Source: an uncultured Bacteroidota bacterium (lineage in GTDB: Bacteria > Bacteroidota > Bacteroidia > Chitinophagales > Chitinophagaceae). From it: a stretch of 18,123 nucleotides of DNA. The translations under genes were made by a program, and so were the position numbers. The DNA is taken from positions 1 to 18,123 of the forward strand of contig CAMLEX010000009.1 in NCBI GenBank assembly GCA_946479055.1. Direction: 5' to 3'. Each line of letters begins with the position of its first letter. Position 1 is the first letter of the stretch. Below the pieces are notes generated by a model. It saw only the letters and a program-made list of their open reading frames with translations. It did not search any database and was not told the origin of the DNA. Positions 1-8,520 of this stretch are shown here, piece after piece.

Positions 1-57
1 TTATCATCGTCTCTCCAGTAATAAAAAAACGGTCAAAGAAAATATAAAAATTACTGT

Positions 58-552
58 ATGATAAGCCGGGTACTGAGTTGCTTTTGTTTTTTATTTCCCA
101 CTTCGATATTGGTTGCACAAACCGACAGTTTTGATGTATTCACTTGTCAACCACCTGAGTTTTTTACAAAAAGCGAATTGCCATCCAGAGTTATGTTTAA
201 TCTTACTAATAATGATACAAGCTTTTGCACAATTACCTTATACAAAAGCCTCCCGTCAAAATCAACTGTACTGAAAGATGTTATCAGCCAGTGGAATGAA
301 CAGGTAGTAAAGCGATTGACTAAAGCAAATAAAAAACCTGCCAGGATAATGACAGAACAATTATGGGATGGATGGGTATCCACACTGGCTATTGGTAATT
401 ATTATCAAAACAAAAAAAAATGCATGGTAATGTTATATTCGTTCAGAAAGAACCAAACATCGGCCTGCGTAGTATTTATGTTCAGCGATAAAATATTTAA
501 GGGACCTGTAGAAGGCTTCTCTCAAAACCTTCATTTAATAAATCAACCATAA
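58..552 (+). CDS. Small secreted protein, unknown function
   Basis: The 164-residue product starts with a hydrophobic signal peptide ending near residue 21 (SILVAQ), so it should be exported. I recognise no named family. The mature part resembles the N-terminal domain of the 627-residue protein encoded at 6013: both begin with T/E-x-FDV, both carry a C-x-ITLYK-x-x-P segment, and both end with an F-x-x-S/N-L strand after a region of alternating hydrophobic residues. That pattern suggests a compact mixed alpha/beta domain used alone here and as a module there. The ATG at 58 gives the complete signal peptide. The 57 bases before it hold no recognisable promoter, so the gene may be transcribed from outside the window. 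It lies 40 bp before the TPR gene on the same strand. Function is unknown; export is well supported and the paralogy is my reading by eye. Confidence 0.8.
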   Translation: MISRVLSCFCFLFPTSILVAQTDSFDVFTCQPPEFFTKSELPSRVMFNLTNNDTSFCTITLYKSLPSKSTVLKDVISQWNEQVVKRLTKANKKPARIMTEQLWDGWVSTLAIGNYYQNKKKCMVMLYSFRKNQTSACVVFMFSDKIFKGPVEGFSQNLHLINQP

Positions 553-592
553 CGGAGAAATAAATATTGTCCTGTTACTAAATAAGAATAAA

Positions 593-2896
593 ATGAAAAA
601 ATATATTATAGTAGTCGCCATGTTGCTTACCGCAATTATTGTTGTTGCACAAGCCAAACCAAAACAAAAGGAAAAAGACAATGCCCCTACGCAAAAAGAA
701 ATGGCGGATATGATGAAGGAAATGCAGGAAGCAATAGATGAGATAAGCCCGGAAGACAAAAAGATGATGGATAGCATGGGTATTAAAATGCCTGACATGA
801 AGGGCATTCAAAAAACTGTTTCAGGCTTAAGTGATGCCCAAATAAAAAAAGCATATGAAGAGGGAAACAGAATTGTTCCAAACCGGGATGCTGCACGTAT
901 TGCGGCCATACCCAAAGCAGTTACGGATTCAAAAATGAGAACTTATATAGCTGCGGTACAAAATAAATTAGCATCAGCCTTTAAGCCTTTAGTGGTATCA
1001 ACAGGTAATGAAATGTATGATTATATAAAATCAAACAGTAAAAATGCAGGTGAAGCAGGTAACATGGCAATGGGTCTGTGGCTCGCAGGTCAGCCGGAAC
1101 TTGCCTTATATGTTTTAGGAAAATTATGTGCCGCAGATGCCGGCAACACCGATAACCTCAGTAACTATTCGGCTATGCTCTCTATGCAGGGGGCACAGCA
1201 CCTTGCCATTCCTATTCTCAATATTCTCAATGCCAAATTTCGCAAAAACAGTACACTGCTCAATAATCTTGGGCAGGCATGGTTTGGGCTTGGCGAAATT
1301 GGCAAAGCTGAAAAATACCTGGATAGCGCCATTCGTATCTACGCTTATCATCCGCAAGCCAATCTTACTAAATCATTCATTGAAGAAAGTAAGGGCAACA
1401 AGCAACAAGCCATCGAAGCCGTTAAGCGAAGCATAGCAAAATCCTATAGCATGGAAAAAGAAAACCGGTTAAACAAATTGGGTTATAAACTCCAGCCTAA
1501 AGATTTAGCCTGGGATAGACCCATGCCGCAGGATGCACTCGGATTGGAAAAATTCAAATGGCCGGAATATCCTATGAATGTTGCAGAAAGCGAAGAACTG
1601 GAAAAAGAATGGGATGCATTTAAGCAAACATGCGAGGAAGAAATGGATAATTTGAAAATGCAGGAGAAAACTCTTGAAAAAGAAGTGGAGCAGGCTAATA
1701 ATATACGTACAAGACAAGTTTTACAGGCTGGCCAAAAAGGTGTGCTGGTAAATCCGTTGCCACCGCTTGCATATAAAGCTATGGCTAAACTCGGCTACTT
1801 AGTTAATGATAAGGATGGGCACATGGCATTCTCTTACCAGAAAAAATGGGAGACAGTAGCGAATGCCACGAAACAGGCTGCCAGCTTTGATGATATACTT
1901 TCGGCCCAGCTTGATGAATTAAAGAAAAAATATGAAGACCAGTTTGGAGAAGGCAAGTCCAATCCCTTTGATGCAGCCTGTGTCGATGAGAATAAAGCGA
2001 TAAATAATTATTTACATTCATCTAATACACTATTGCGAGATGCCTTCAATGATGTTCTTGCATTCATGAGGCGCAAGATTAATAATGAAACGTATTACTA
2101 TCAATACACCATGTGGCCGGAACAATTTGAACTCGCAAAAGTACAGGCAAAGCTCAGTTGGCTCTCATTAATACATAGTCAGATCCCAAGGTTTAAAGAT
2201 AAAAGCTCATGGTGCCAGAACAACACAGATGCAGAGGCAAAGCGATTTAAGCTGGCAAACTTTGAAGATATAGCCTGTGAGTACAAAAGCAGTTTGAATA
2301 TGGGTTGTGTGAAAATGGAAACCAACTGTGGCCAAACAATCACTACTTATGGTTGTGGAGATATTCCGGTCCTTGGAAAGGTATCATTCATTGAAAAGGA
2401 ATCAGGACAGAATTATGTTGGTGGAACTTTAAAGCTATCACCCAAAATAGGGGTTGGAGTTGATGAAGGGCCTTTGGCGGTTGAAGGATCTATTGGAGCT
2501 GATCTTACCATTGAGTTGGATGAAAATAATCGTGTAAAAGAATGGAAGGGCAAGGTTACTGCGGGCATTGAAGCCGGCGTGGGTATAAGTAAAGGACCCG
2601 TAAAAGCAGGTGCCACTGTAACTGAAGCCCTGGAAGTGGAAATTGGCAGCAACGGTATTAGCGATATAAACATTGTATCAGCAGCTAAAGTTGAAGCGGG
2701 CATAGCAGCTCCAAAATCAGCAGGTAACCAGAAGATAGACCAGCAGATAAACAAGGGAATTGATTATGTAAATAAAGGGATAGGCAAGCTCAACACAAGT
2801 GTTGAAATGGGTGTGGAGAGTCGGGCAAGCCTTATTAGCGGGCATGTGATTGTAGGTGGCACAGGTAAACTGGAAGGTCTTAAAATTTCCGAATGA
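593..2896 (+). CDS. Secreted TPR protein with Gly/Val-rich C-terminal beta region
   Basis: The 767-residue protein has a signal peptide (about residues 1-21, ending IIVVAQA) followed by a charged, Met/Lys/Glu-rich helical segment containing SPEDKKMMDSMGIKMPDM. Residues of about 150-280 form tetratricopeptide-like helix pairs (NNLGQAWFGLGEIGKAEKYL and neighbours), a protein-interaction fold. Around 330-370 lies a Lys/Glu-rich probable coiled coil. Five cysteines cluster between about 541 and 590, which could form disulfides outside the cytoplasm. The last roughly 150 residues are Gly/Val-rich with two similar blocks, GVGVDEGPLAVEGSIGADL and GVGISKGPVKAGATVTEAL, suggesting repeated beta hairpins. 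It is probably a periplasmic or surface scaffold. The next gene begins 10 bp after its stop, implying one operon. No enzyme motif is seen, and the biological role is unknown. Confidence 0.85.
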   Translation: MKKYIIVVAMLLTAIIVVAQAKPKQKEKDNAPTQKEMADMMKEMQEAIDEISPEDKKMMDSMGIKMPDMKGIQKTVSGLSDAQIKKAYEEGNRIVPNRDAARIAAIPKAVTDSKMRTYIAAVQNKLASAFKPLVVSTGNEMYDYIKSNSKNAGEAGNMAMGLWLAGQPELALYVLGKLCAADAGNTDNLSNYSAMLSMQGAQHLAIPILNILNAKFRKNSTLLNNLGQAWFGLGEIGKAEKYLDSAIRIYAYHPQANLTKSFIEESKGNKQQAIEAVKRSIAKSYSMEKENRLNKLGYKLQPKDLAWDRPMPQDALGLEKFKWPEYPMNVAESEELEKEWDAFKQTCEEEMDNLKMQEKTLEKEVEQANNIRTRQVLQAGQKGVLVNPLPPLAYKAMAKLGYLVNDKDGHMAFSYQKKWETVANATKQAASFDDILSAQLDELKKKYEDQFGEGKSNPFDAACVDENKAINNYLHSSNTLLRDAFNDVLAFMRRKINNETYYYQYTMWPEQFELAKVQAKLSWLSLIHSQIPRFKDKSSWCQNNTDAEAKRFKLANFEDIACEYKSSLNMGCVKMETNCGQTITTYGCGDIPVLGKVSFIEKESGQNYVGGTLKLSPKIGVGVDEGPLAVEGSIGADLTIELDENNRVKEWKGKVTAGIEAGVGISKGPVKAGATVTEALEVEIGSNGISDINIVSAAKVEAGIAAPKSAGNQKIDQQINKGIDYVNKGIGKLNTSVEMGVESRASLISGHVIVGGTGKLEGLKISE

Positions 2897-2906
2897 TAAA
2901 AAATAA

Positions 2907-3890
2907 ATGATTATGAAATACACGCTACTATTTTTTTCGATTCTTTCAGCAATTTCAACACAAGCACAGGATTGCACTAAAGAAATGCTGAAACACAAAC
3001 CCGGCACCTGGAAGGCAGGGCAACAGGGTTCTATCAAAAATGTAAGTGCAACAGACTTAACCAAAGAAAAATCAGGGATAGCCGCCATTCACAAAATGGT
3101 TTCTAGCGGCTATAAACCAACAGGCTGCGAGATTTCTTATAGTACTGTGTATGGAAAGAACCCGGGTACAGGTCAAACATTCGTTGCCGATCCTTATCAT
3201 TATGCCATGTACATTCTCAGGTATCTATGCGATGAGAACAGCAAAGACAAATCAAAATATTATGTAGATATTTCTACGCCAACAACGGTCAATATTACTG
3301 CCAACGTAATTTTTTCATTAAATAATTTATATGCCGCGAATATTCCCTCAGATGATTTCAGGGGCTATTTAAGGTTGACCAAAAGGCCTGAAAGAAAAGA
3401 CGGCTATTATTTTATGGGTGAAGAAAAAGTGGATTATAATTCTCCGACCTATGAGTACCGCTGGCTGATCACTTATAATGATACGCTTCCATTTTCTTAT
3501 GTCAGCCGCAAAGAATACTTGTTGATACAAAAGAAAAGGCTTGAAAAAGACACTAAAGACAGCCCGGGAGAAAAAGCTTATTTCGACGCCTATCTCAAAA
3601 ATATAAACGAGTATTTAACCAAACCGGAATCTGAATTGAACCAACCTGCCATTTGTATGTGGAATGAAGAAGAAAGGTTTGAAAAATTTGTTGAAGAAGG
3701 CACGAAAGGTTCTTTTATTGCTGTAAAGCCTAACCTTGCGTACTATCATAAAAATCTGCCGAAGTCATCCCCACAATTTTTTACCGTGGTATATAAAATT
3801 GCACATGGTGACCCTGTCTTTGAAGAGAATATTGCAGCGATAAAAAAAGCAATTGATTTTGCAGCACTGAAAAATATGCTTGGTAAATAA
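2907..3890 (+). CDS. Secreted protein, unknown function, related to the next gene product
   Basis: The protein is 327 residues from the ATG at 2907, or 325 from the ATG at 2913, which gives the cleaner signal peptide MKYTLLFFSILSAISTQAQ. No named domain is recognised. The middle contains WLITYNDTLPFSYVSRKEYL followed by a Lys/Glu-rich helix. The C-terminal part has FIAVKPN, then PQFFTVVYK and a final helix. The same layout occurs in the 620-residue product encoded at 3918 (VVIMTKNNKLPFEEVTIGEF; FPILKVNKKALD; PQWLVIRW), so I infer that the two adjacent genes arose by duplication. It follows the TPR gene by 10 bp and precedes its paralogue by 27 bp, so co-transcription is very likely. Export is well supported. 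Substrate, partner and activity are unknown. Confidence 0.8.
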   Translation: MIMKYTLLFFSILSAISTQAQDCTKEMLKHKPGTWKAGQQGSIKNVSATDLTKEKSGIAAIHKMVSSGYKPTGCEISYSTVYGKNPGTGQTFVADPYHYAMYILRYLCDENSKDKSKYYVDISTPTTVNITANVIFSLNNLYAANIPSDDFRGYLRLTKRPERKDGYYFMGEEKVDYNSPTYEYRWLITYNDTLPFSYVSRKEYLLIQKKRLEKDTKDSPGEKAYFDAYLKNINEYLTKPESELNQPAICMWNEEERFEKFVEEGTKGSFIAVKPNLAYYHKNLPKSSPQFFTVVYKIAHGDPVFEENIAAIKKAIDFAALKNMLGK

Positions 3891-3917
3891 GATCCCCGAA
3901 CGATTAATTCTTATAAA

Positions 3918-5780
3918 ATGAAAAAAATAATTCTTCTTATAAGTGTAGCCATTGCTGCCACTGCACAGGCGCAGGAATACGTAGATCGTATTGGTTTTAA
4001 ACTTGAAAGCATTGCACATTTGGATATTGGCTGGATGAAAATAGCGACATATACAAAAACCCCTGTGGCAAAACAGCTTGGCCACCGGAGTTACAGCGCC
4101 AAACAAATTGGCTATAGCCAGCAGTTTGTTACCTGGATGCAGCAATCGTATTCGCCCAACGGATGCCTGGGCGATGCAGGTTATTATCAAAATGCCATAC
4201 CCAAACACAGCGGTACCAACAGCGGCTATGGAAATATCATCAACACACATTTAGACGCATTGCCACACTTGTATGGCGCATACGCTAAAGTGTATATGTT
4301 TTTAAAAAAAGATGCCAATGGAAAATTTGTTCCGCAAACCGGTCATTCTGATTACTGGCACATTGAAGCCAATCAACTGCAACACATCAGTGCGCCCGTC
4401 TCTTTTATTTCTACACCGGAACAGTATTATTTTGTAATGCCGCGATATCACAAAGATGTAAAGAGAGATTTTGCAGAAGATAAAGCAGCCAGCCAGTTAT
4501 CAGGTTTCGATACCCACAAAAATGTACAAGCCTATACTCATTTTTATATTCCGCCAAAAATTATTTACGACGATGCACAGTATGTGGTAATTATGACGAA
4601 GAACAACAAATTGCCATTTGAAGAAGTAACCATTGGGGAGTTTTTTTCGCAGGCAGAAAAACAATTGCCCTTTTGGCAAAAAGCAGAAAACAGGTCAGCA
4701 GATTTAATGGCCAAAGCACAGAAGAACCTAACCCGGTTAAAAGAAAAATATAAAAACAGGTGGAATGATGTTGCAGAATTAAGATCTCCTTATGGGCAAA
4801 TTGTTTTTTATGACTTTGTAAATGCAAATGAAGACCACAACGATTGGTTTGACCATGGTAACGAAAGCACAACCTTTCCCATTTTGAAAGTAAATAAAAA
4901 AGCATTGGACTTATGCAAGACCGACCAGCCGCAGTGGCTGGTGATAAGGTGGGAAAACGGAATGCCCAATCAGCAGTACGCCATCCACATGCATGAGTCC
5001 ATTCTCAACAATTTTAATTTCGATTATGTGTATCAATATTTTTTTGGTACTAATAAAGTGATCGAACCTTACAAACCACTCCGCTCTCCGTTTTTCAAAG
5101 AACCCATTGCAATACAAGAAGCATCCAACAAAACAATAAAAGCAGGAGCTGATAAAAACGTTTTTTTCTTCGATGATTTTTCTACCAGCGCCATTGGCAA
5201 ACCTGCCAACAACTGGGATGGCTCTTTGGTAAATGGCAAAAAAGCAACTGTTACACAATTAGACGGCAACAATGATAAATGGCTTGAAATTCTTGCGCAT
5301 GAAAAAGTGCGTCCCAAAAATATTCAAAAACCATTACCACAAAATTTCACTTTGAGCTATGAGCTGGTAGCATCACAAAATTTTACCTGGGGTGCAAAAG
5401 GTCTAACTATGCAATTGTCAAAAGAGACATCACCCGGCAATGCAGAATCATATTTGAAACTGAAATTGCGTCCAGGTTTTGATGGCCGCGATGGAGAAGC
5501 AGAGTTTGAAACAAAGTTTCCATCACCGCCCGGTTATTCAAATGGTACTAAATGGTATGTTGCCACCGGTTTTTCCAACAATAAAAAAAATAACCTCATT
5601 ACGGTCACCATTAAAAAGATGGACGAAAAGCTCCAGGTGTTTATTGACAAAACGAAAATAGCAGAATACGAAAAAGCGATACCGGCCGCTCATTTATTCA
5701 ATGCAATATCATTTACCAGCGCCAACTCGGGAGAGAATGATAAATTTTATATCAGCAATATTAAGATCACAAAGGAGTAA
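3918..5780 (+). CDS. Secreted two-part protein with C-terminal jelly-roll-like domain
   Basis: This 620-residue protein has a signal peptide (MKKIILLISVAIAATAQA). Residues of about 20-400 resemble the neighbouring 327-residue protein: a LPFEEVTIGEFF segment followed by a helix, then an ILKVNKK...PQWLVIRW region. From about residue 412 a second domain begins with VFFFDDFSTSAIGKPANNW and runs to the end with beta-strand character. This opening resembles the concanavalin/LamG-like jelly-roll modules often attached to secreted Bacteroidota proteins, including some OmpA-family proteins, where they may bind glycans or other surface ligands. No glycosidase catalytic motif is visible. It lies 27 bp after the previous gene and is followed by a 232-bp repeat-bearing gap, so it probably ends the first transcription unit. 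The domain assignment is by pattern only and the function is unknown. Confidence 0.82.
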   Translation: MKKIILLISVAIAATAQAQEYVDRIGFKLESIAHLDIGWMKIATYTKTPVAKQLGHRSYSAKQIGYSQQFVTWMQQSYSPNGCLGDAGYYQNAIPKHSGTNSGYGNIINTHLDALPHLYGAYAKVYMFLKKDANGKFVPQTGHSDYWHIEANQLQHISAPVSFISTPEQYYFVMPRYHKDVKRDFAEDKAASQLSGFDTHKNVQAYTHFYIPPKIIYDDAQYVVIMTKNNKLPFEEVTIGEFFSQAEKQLPFWQKAENRSADLMAKAQKNLTRLKEKYKNRWNDVAELRSPYGQIVFYDFVNANEDHNDWFDHGNESTTFPILKVNKKALDLCKTDQPQWLVIRWENGMPNQQYAIHMHESILNNFNFDYVYQYFFGTNKVIEPYKPLRSPFFKEPIAIQEASNKTIKAGADKNVFFFDDFSTSAIGKPANNWDGSLVNGKKATVTQLDGNNDKWLEILAHEKVRPKNIQKPLPQNFTLSYELVASQNFTWGAKGLTMQLSKETSPGNAESYLKLKLRPGFDGRDGEAEFETKFPSPPGYSNGTKWYVATGFSNNKKNNLITVTIKKMDEKLQVFIDKTKIAEYEKAIPAAHLFNAISFTSANSGENDKFYISNIKITKE

Positions 5781-5791
5781 TCATTGTTGCT

Positions 5792-5904
5792 TACTTAAGA
5801 GGATATCACGCAGAGCTAAGGAGAACGCAGAGAAAACACATCACAATTTTCAATCTCAGCGTACATTGCGTCCTCTGCGTGAAATCAATTACTATGTACT
5901 TAAG
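5792..5904. repeat. Dispersed inverted-repeat element (CACGCAGAG ends)
   Basis: The left arm starts at 5807 with CACGCAGAG and the right arm ends at 5881 with CTCTGCGTG. The arms continue less perfectly inward (AACGCAGAG against CTCAGCGT). TACTTAAG flanks the element on both sides (5792-5799 and 5897-5904). I recall very similar CACGCAGAG...CTCTGCGTG phrases scattered through many Bacteroidota genomes, but cannot search. The element lies 27 bp after the stop of the 620-residue protein gene, so a transcript could fold here as a terminator or 3'-end stabiliser. Confidence 0.7.
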
Positions 5905-5944
5905 TAAACAGTATTGAAGGATTAATTAACATTTGGATGGATCA

Positions 5945-5966
5945 ATATCCCTGTTTTACAGGATAT
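5945..5966. other. Small hairpin upstream of the 6013 gene
   Basis: ATATCC-CTGT and ACAGGATAT flank a short T-rich loop and pair with one bulged base. It sits 21 bp before a TAnnTTTG element. It may be part of a dispersed repeat, or a terminator or regulatory hairpin; nothing in the sequence decides between these. Confidence 0.4.
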
Positions 5967-5986
5967 AAAACAATTGACAACAAGAA

Positions 5987-5994
5987 TATTTTTG
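5987..5994 (+). promoter_or_regulatory. Bacteroidota -7 promoter element, TATTTTTG
   Basis: TATTTTTG matches TAnnTTTG, the -7 element of the Bacteroidota housekeeping sigma factor, exactly. It ends 18 bp before the ATG at 6013, a typical distance. No TTG is present at the usual -33 spacing; the nearest, at 5974, is too close. It would start a second transcription unit covering the 6013, 7940 and 8521 genes. Confidence 0.55.
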
Positions 5995-6012
5995 ATGTAG
6001 AAAATAAGAATC

Positions 6013-7896
6013 ATGAAAAAAATAATTCTCCTTTGTGCTCTTTGTGCCTTCGTGGGAAACGCCTTTGCACAAAAGGAAACCTTTGACGTTACAACATACA
6101 CAATACCCAAAGACTGGAAAAAACAACCTGCTGAAAGTGCCGTTCAGTTTTCAAAAGAAGATGAAGCAAAAGGAACTTACTGCATTATTACATTGTATAA
6201 GGCAGTGCCGGGTACGGCTGATTCAAAAGAAAACTTTGACCTGGCATGGGCATCGGTGGTAAAAGAAATGGTAACTGTTTCTGCAGCCCCCGAAATGCAA
6301 CCGCCTGCAACCGAAAACGGATGGGAAACTCAAAGCGGCTATGCACCTTTTGAAAGCGACAGCAATAAAGGTGTTGCAGTGCTTGTTACCGCAACGGGTT
6401 TTGAAAAAATGGTGAATATGATTATCCTGACCAATACCGATGCCTATGAAAAAGAGATGCTTGGTTTTATAGAATCGGTTAGTTTAAAGAAAATGGAAGC
6501 TAATTCGCCACCGTCAATTACTGATGATAAAAATTCAATACTTGGAACATGGGGCGCCACTGCAAGTGACAATTCAGACTATAGAATGAAAAACGGCGTT
6601 ATGAACTACATCAGCCGTCAATATACTTTTAATGCTGATGGCAGTTATAGTTTTGTCAGCAAGGCTTTCGATCCTTTAATGACTAACATTCTATTGGGAA
6701 AAGAAACCGGCACTTACCAGATCAGTGGCAATACTGTTTCCATGAATCCTAAAAAAAGCTCACTAGAGGCATGGAGTAAAAAGAATGGTGCAGATGATTG
6801 GGGTAAATTAATAAACACACAAAACATACCATTGGAAAAAGTAACCTATCAATTCACTAAACATTATTTTTCCGGCACACAAATTTGGAATCTTGTATTG
6901 CAGGCAGCTAAGGCGACAAAACGTGATGGCCCCCACAGCAACAACGATACTTTCAAAAATGCCTGGTATTATGGGACGCTGTCGGCAAACAATCTGCAAA
7001 TAAAATTACCTGGCAGTGCACCGGTAGTAAAAGAGGAAGTACAAAAACAAGCAACAGCCGTTTCAAGCGGATTTGCTTTTACTGCCACCAATTTTGACGA
7101 TGGTTGGACAAGCACTGTGCAGGAAGATTGGGTGCAGGTGATAAAAGGAGATATAAAAGTGCTGCTCCATTATCCAGGCAATAAAATCAATGCTGCTAAT
7201 ACCGATGTTGATGTCATGTGCGCTGCAGCATGGAATGCTTTGGTAGCACCACGATATAGTAATATGGAGAGCTACCAGGTTACTCCCGGAGTATTGGAAT
7301 ACCAACGACCCTATTTTGCCCAGGCATATTTAACCGACAATGTATCCGGTAAAAAAGTATTTGTGGCGTTATTCAAAAAAGGAAACAGTGGTTGGATAGA
7401 AATTATCGCAACAGACAAAAATAGATTTATAGAAACCTTTGGATTAGATATAAGTAAAATTGGTTACTATGTCGACAGCAAAATTTGGGAACCACTGCTA
7501 AAATTATCGAACTATAACAAATTCGCAGTTGCCGCCTCTGACTGCAAAGGTAAATGGACTAGCAACTTTACAGGAATGCAGCAATATGTAAATGTGCACA
7601 CCGGCGCTGATGCCGGCATGAGTACCCACTCTTCTGTAGAAACATTTGAATTTTCCGGCAGTTCTTACAAATGGGAATTGAAAGTGGCAAGTGGCTTTGT
7701 CGGCAATATCAAATTCCAGGGTGTAAAATCAAGCGGAAAATTATCTGTCCCTAATAACTGGCAAATACATTTCTCCGAAATTGAAAAGAAAGCAAGAACC
7801 TATAATGCCTATTTCTCCTGCATTAAAGGTGCAAGACTATTGTGGTTGCAGGATACAGGCTATGGAGACTACCGCAGTTTTGGTAAGGTTGAATAA
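6013..7896 (+). CDS. Secreted multi-domain protein with lipocalin-like segments
   Basis: The 627-residue protein carries a signal peptide ending VGNAFAQ (about residue 20). Residues of about 22-160 resemble the mature product of the gene at 58 (FDV start, CIITLYK segment). Residues of about 175-320 look like a lipocalin-like beta barrel: SILGTWGA opening, YTFNADGSYSFVSKAF strand pair, and GTYQISGNTVSM. Residues of about 350-490 form a third module beginning FAFTATNFDDGWTSTVQEDW. The last 120 residues start CKGKWTSNFTG and again show a strand-rich lipocalin-like pattern. Such barrels often bind small hydrophobic ligands, but no specific ligand can be inferred. The signal-peptide DNA (6031-6055) resembles a dispersed repeat. 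The next gene lies 43 bp downstream. Export is well supported, domains are assigned by pattern and function is unknown. Confidence 0.82.
   Translation: MKKIILLCALCAFVGNAFAQKETFDVTTYTIPKDWKKQPAESAVQFSKEDEAKGTYCIITLYKAVPGTADSKENFDLAWASVVKEMVTVSAAPEMQPPATENGWETQSGYAPFESDSNKGVAVLVTATGFEKMVNMIILTNTDAYEKEMLGFIESVSLKKMEANSPPSITDDKNSILGTWGATASDNSDYRMKNGVMNYISRQYTFNADGSYSFVSKAFDPLMTNILLGKETGTYQISGNTVSMNPKKSSLEAWSKKNGADDWGKLINTQNIPLEKVTYQFTKHYFSGTQIWNLVLQAAKATKRDGPHSNNDTFKNAWYYGTLSANNLQIKLPGSAPVVKEEVQKQATAVSSGFAFTATNFDDGWTSTVQEDWVQVIKGDIKVLLHYPGNKINAANTDVDVMCAAAWNALVAPRYSNMESYQVTPGVLEYQRPYFAQAYLTDNVSGKKVFVALFKKGNSGWIEIIATDKNRFIETFGLDISKIGYYVDSKIWEPLLKLSNYNKFAVAASDCKGKWTSNFTGMQQYVNVHTGADAGMSTHSSVETFEFSGSSYKWELKVASGFVGNIKFQGVKSSGKLSVPNNWQIHFSEIEKKARTYNAYFSCIKGARLLWLQDTGYGDYRSFGKVE
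6031..6055 (+). repeat. Dispersed-repeat-like phrase coding for a signal peptide
   Basis: The DNA consists of two near-copies of CTTTGTGCY followed by CTTCGTGG and encodes the LCALCAFVG hydrophobic core of the signal peptide. I recall nearly identical phrases (CTTTGTG..CTTTGTGCCTTCGTGG) as dispersed non-coding repeats in bacterial genomes. Whether this is shared origin or coincidence cannot be settled here. Confidence 0.45.
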
Positions 7897-7939
7897 AAAA
7901 TATCTGCTATAAAATAAATTAATAAACAAACAACAAATT

Positions 7940-8458
7940 ATGCGTACACTAATTTTTATCATGCTGCTATCTCCCTTAGCCACATTTTCTCAAAAACAGG
8001 ATGTATATATTAAACTAACAGATGCAAGGAGCCAGCAAATAAAAGGCGAAGCTGTACTAAAAGGTTTTGAAAGATGGTTGCAGGGAACTACTATCAGTTC
8101 GTCTGGAAAAAATAATTCACAACTCGATTTCACCATGAATATCAGCGGAGCTTCTGCTGATTTAAAAAGGGCTCTAACCAATGCCGAACTATTGCTTAAC
8201 GGGCAAGTATCTGTTATCACTTCAGCTTCAGATGGGTCCTTCCGACCGGTCACCGCATATACCATCAAAATGGAAATGATTAGCGTATTAGCTTGTTCAG
8301 AAACGATGGGATGTAATAATCAAATGACGACAACTGTTACACTAAAAGCTACCCGTATTGGCTGGACCTATTACCAAACCGACAGAACAGGAGGAGCAGC
8401 CGTTTCACGCAAATACGGATGGGATGAAGATACCAATGCGGAATGGGCAGCTTTCTGA
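7940..8458 (+). CDS. Exported Hcp-like (type VI tube protein fold) protein
   Basis: The 172-residue protein has an N-terminal signal peptide (MRTLIFIMLLSPLATFSQ). The mature part follows the layout of the Hcp family, the beta-barrel rings that stack into type VI secretion tubes: DVYIKL opening, IKGEAVLKGFERWLQG, a FTMNISGASADLKRALTNAELL segment (split here for length: FTMNISGASADL then KRALTNAELL), a VTAYTIKMEMISVLACSE strand pair, and a final TTTVTLKATRIGWTYY strand. Classical Hcp proteins lack a signal peptide, so this would be a Sec-exported relative rather than a cytoplasmic tube subunit. Two cysteines in the CSETMGC loop could pair in the periplasm. No sheath, baseplate, VgrG or ClpV gene is present nearby. 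It lies 43 bp after the 627-residue protein gene and 62 bp before a lipoprotein gene. Fold similarity is judged by eye; function is unknown. Confidence 0.65.
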   Translation: MRTLIFIMLLSPLATFSQKQDVYIKLTDARSQQIKGEAVLKGFERWLQGTTISSSGKNNSQLDFTMNISGASADLKRALTNAELLLNGQVSVITSASDGSFRPVTAYTIKMEMISVLACSETMGCNNQMTTTVTLKATRIGWTYYQTDRTGGAAVSRKYGWDEDTNAEWAAF

Positions 8459-8520
8459 TACCGGAAATAAAAAATGTATATTATAAACCAAACTAACAAC
8501 CATAATTAAAAACGACCATT

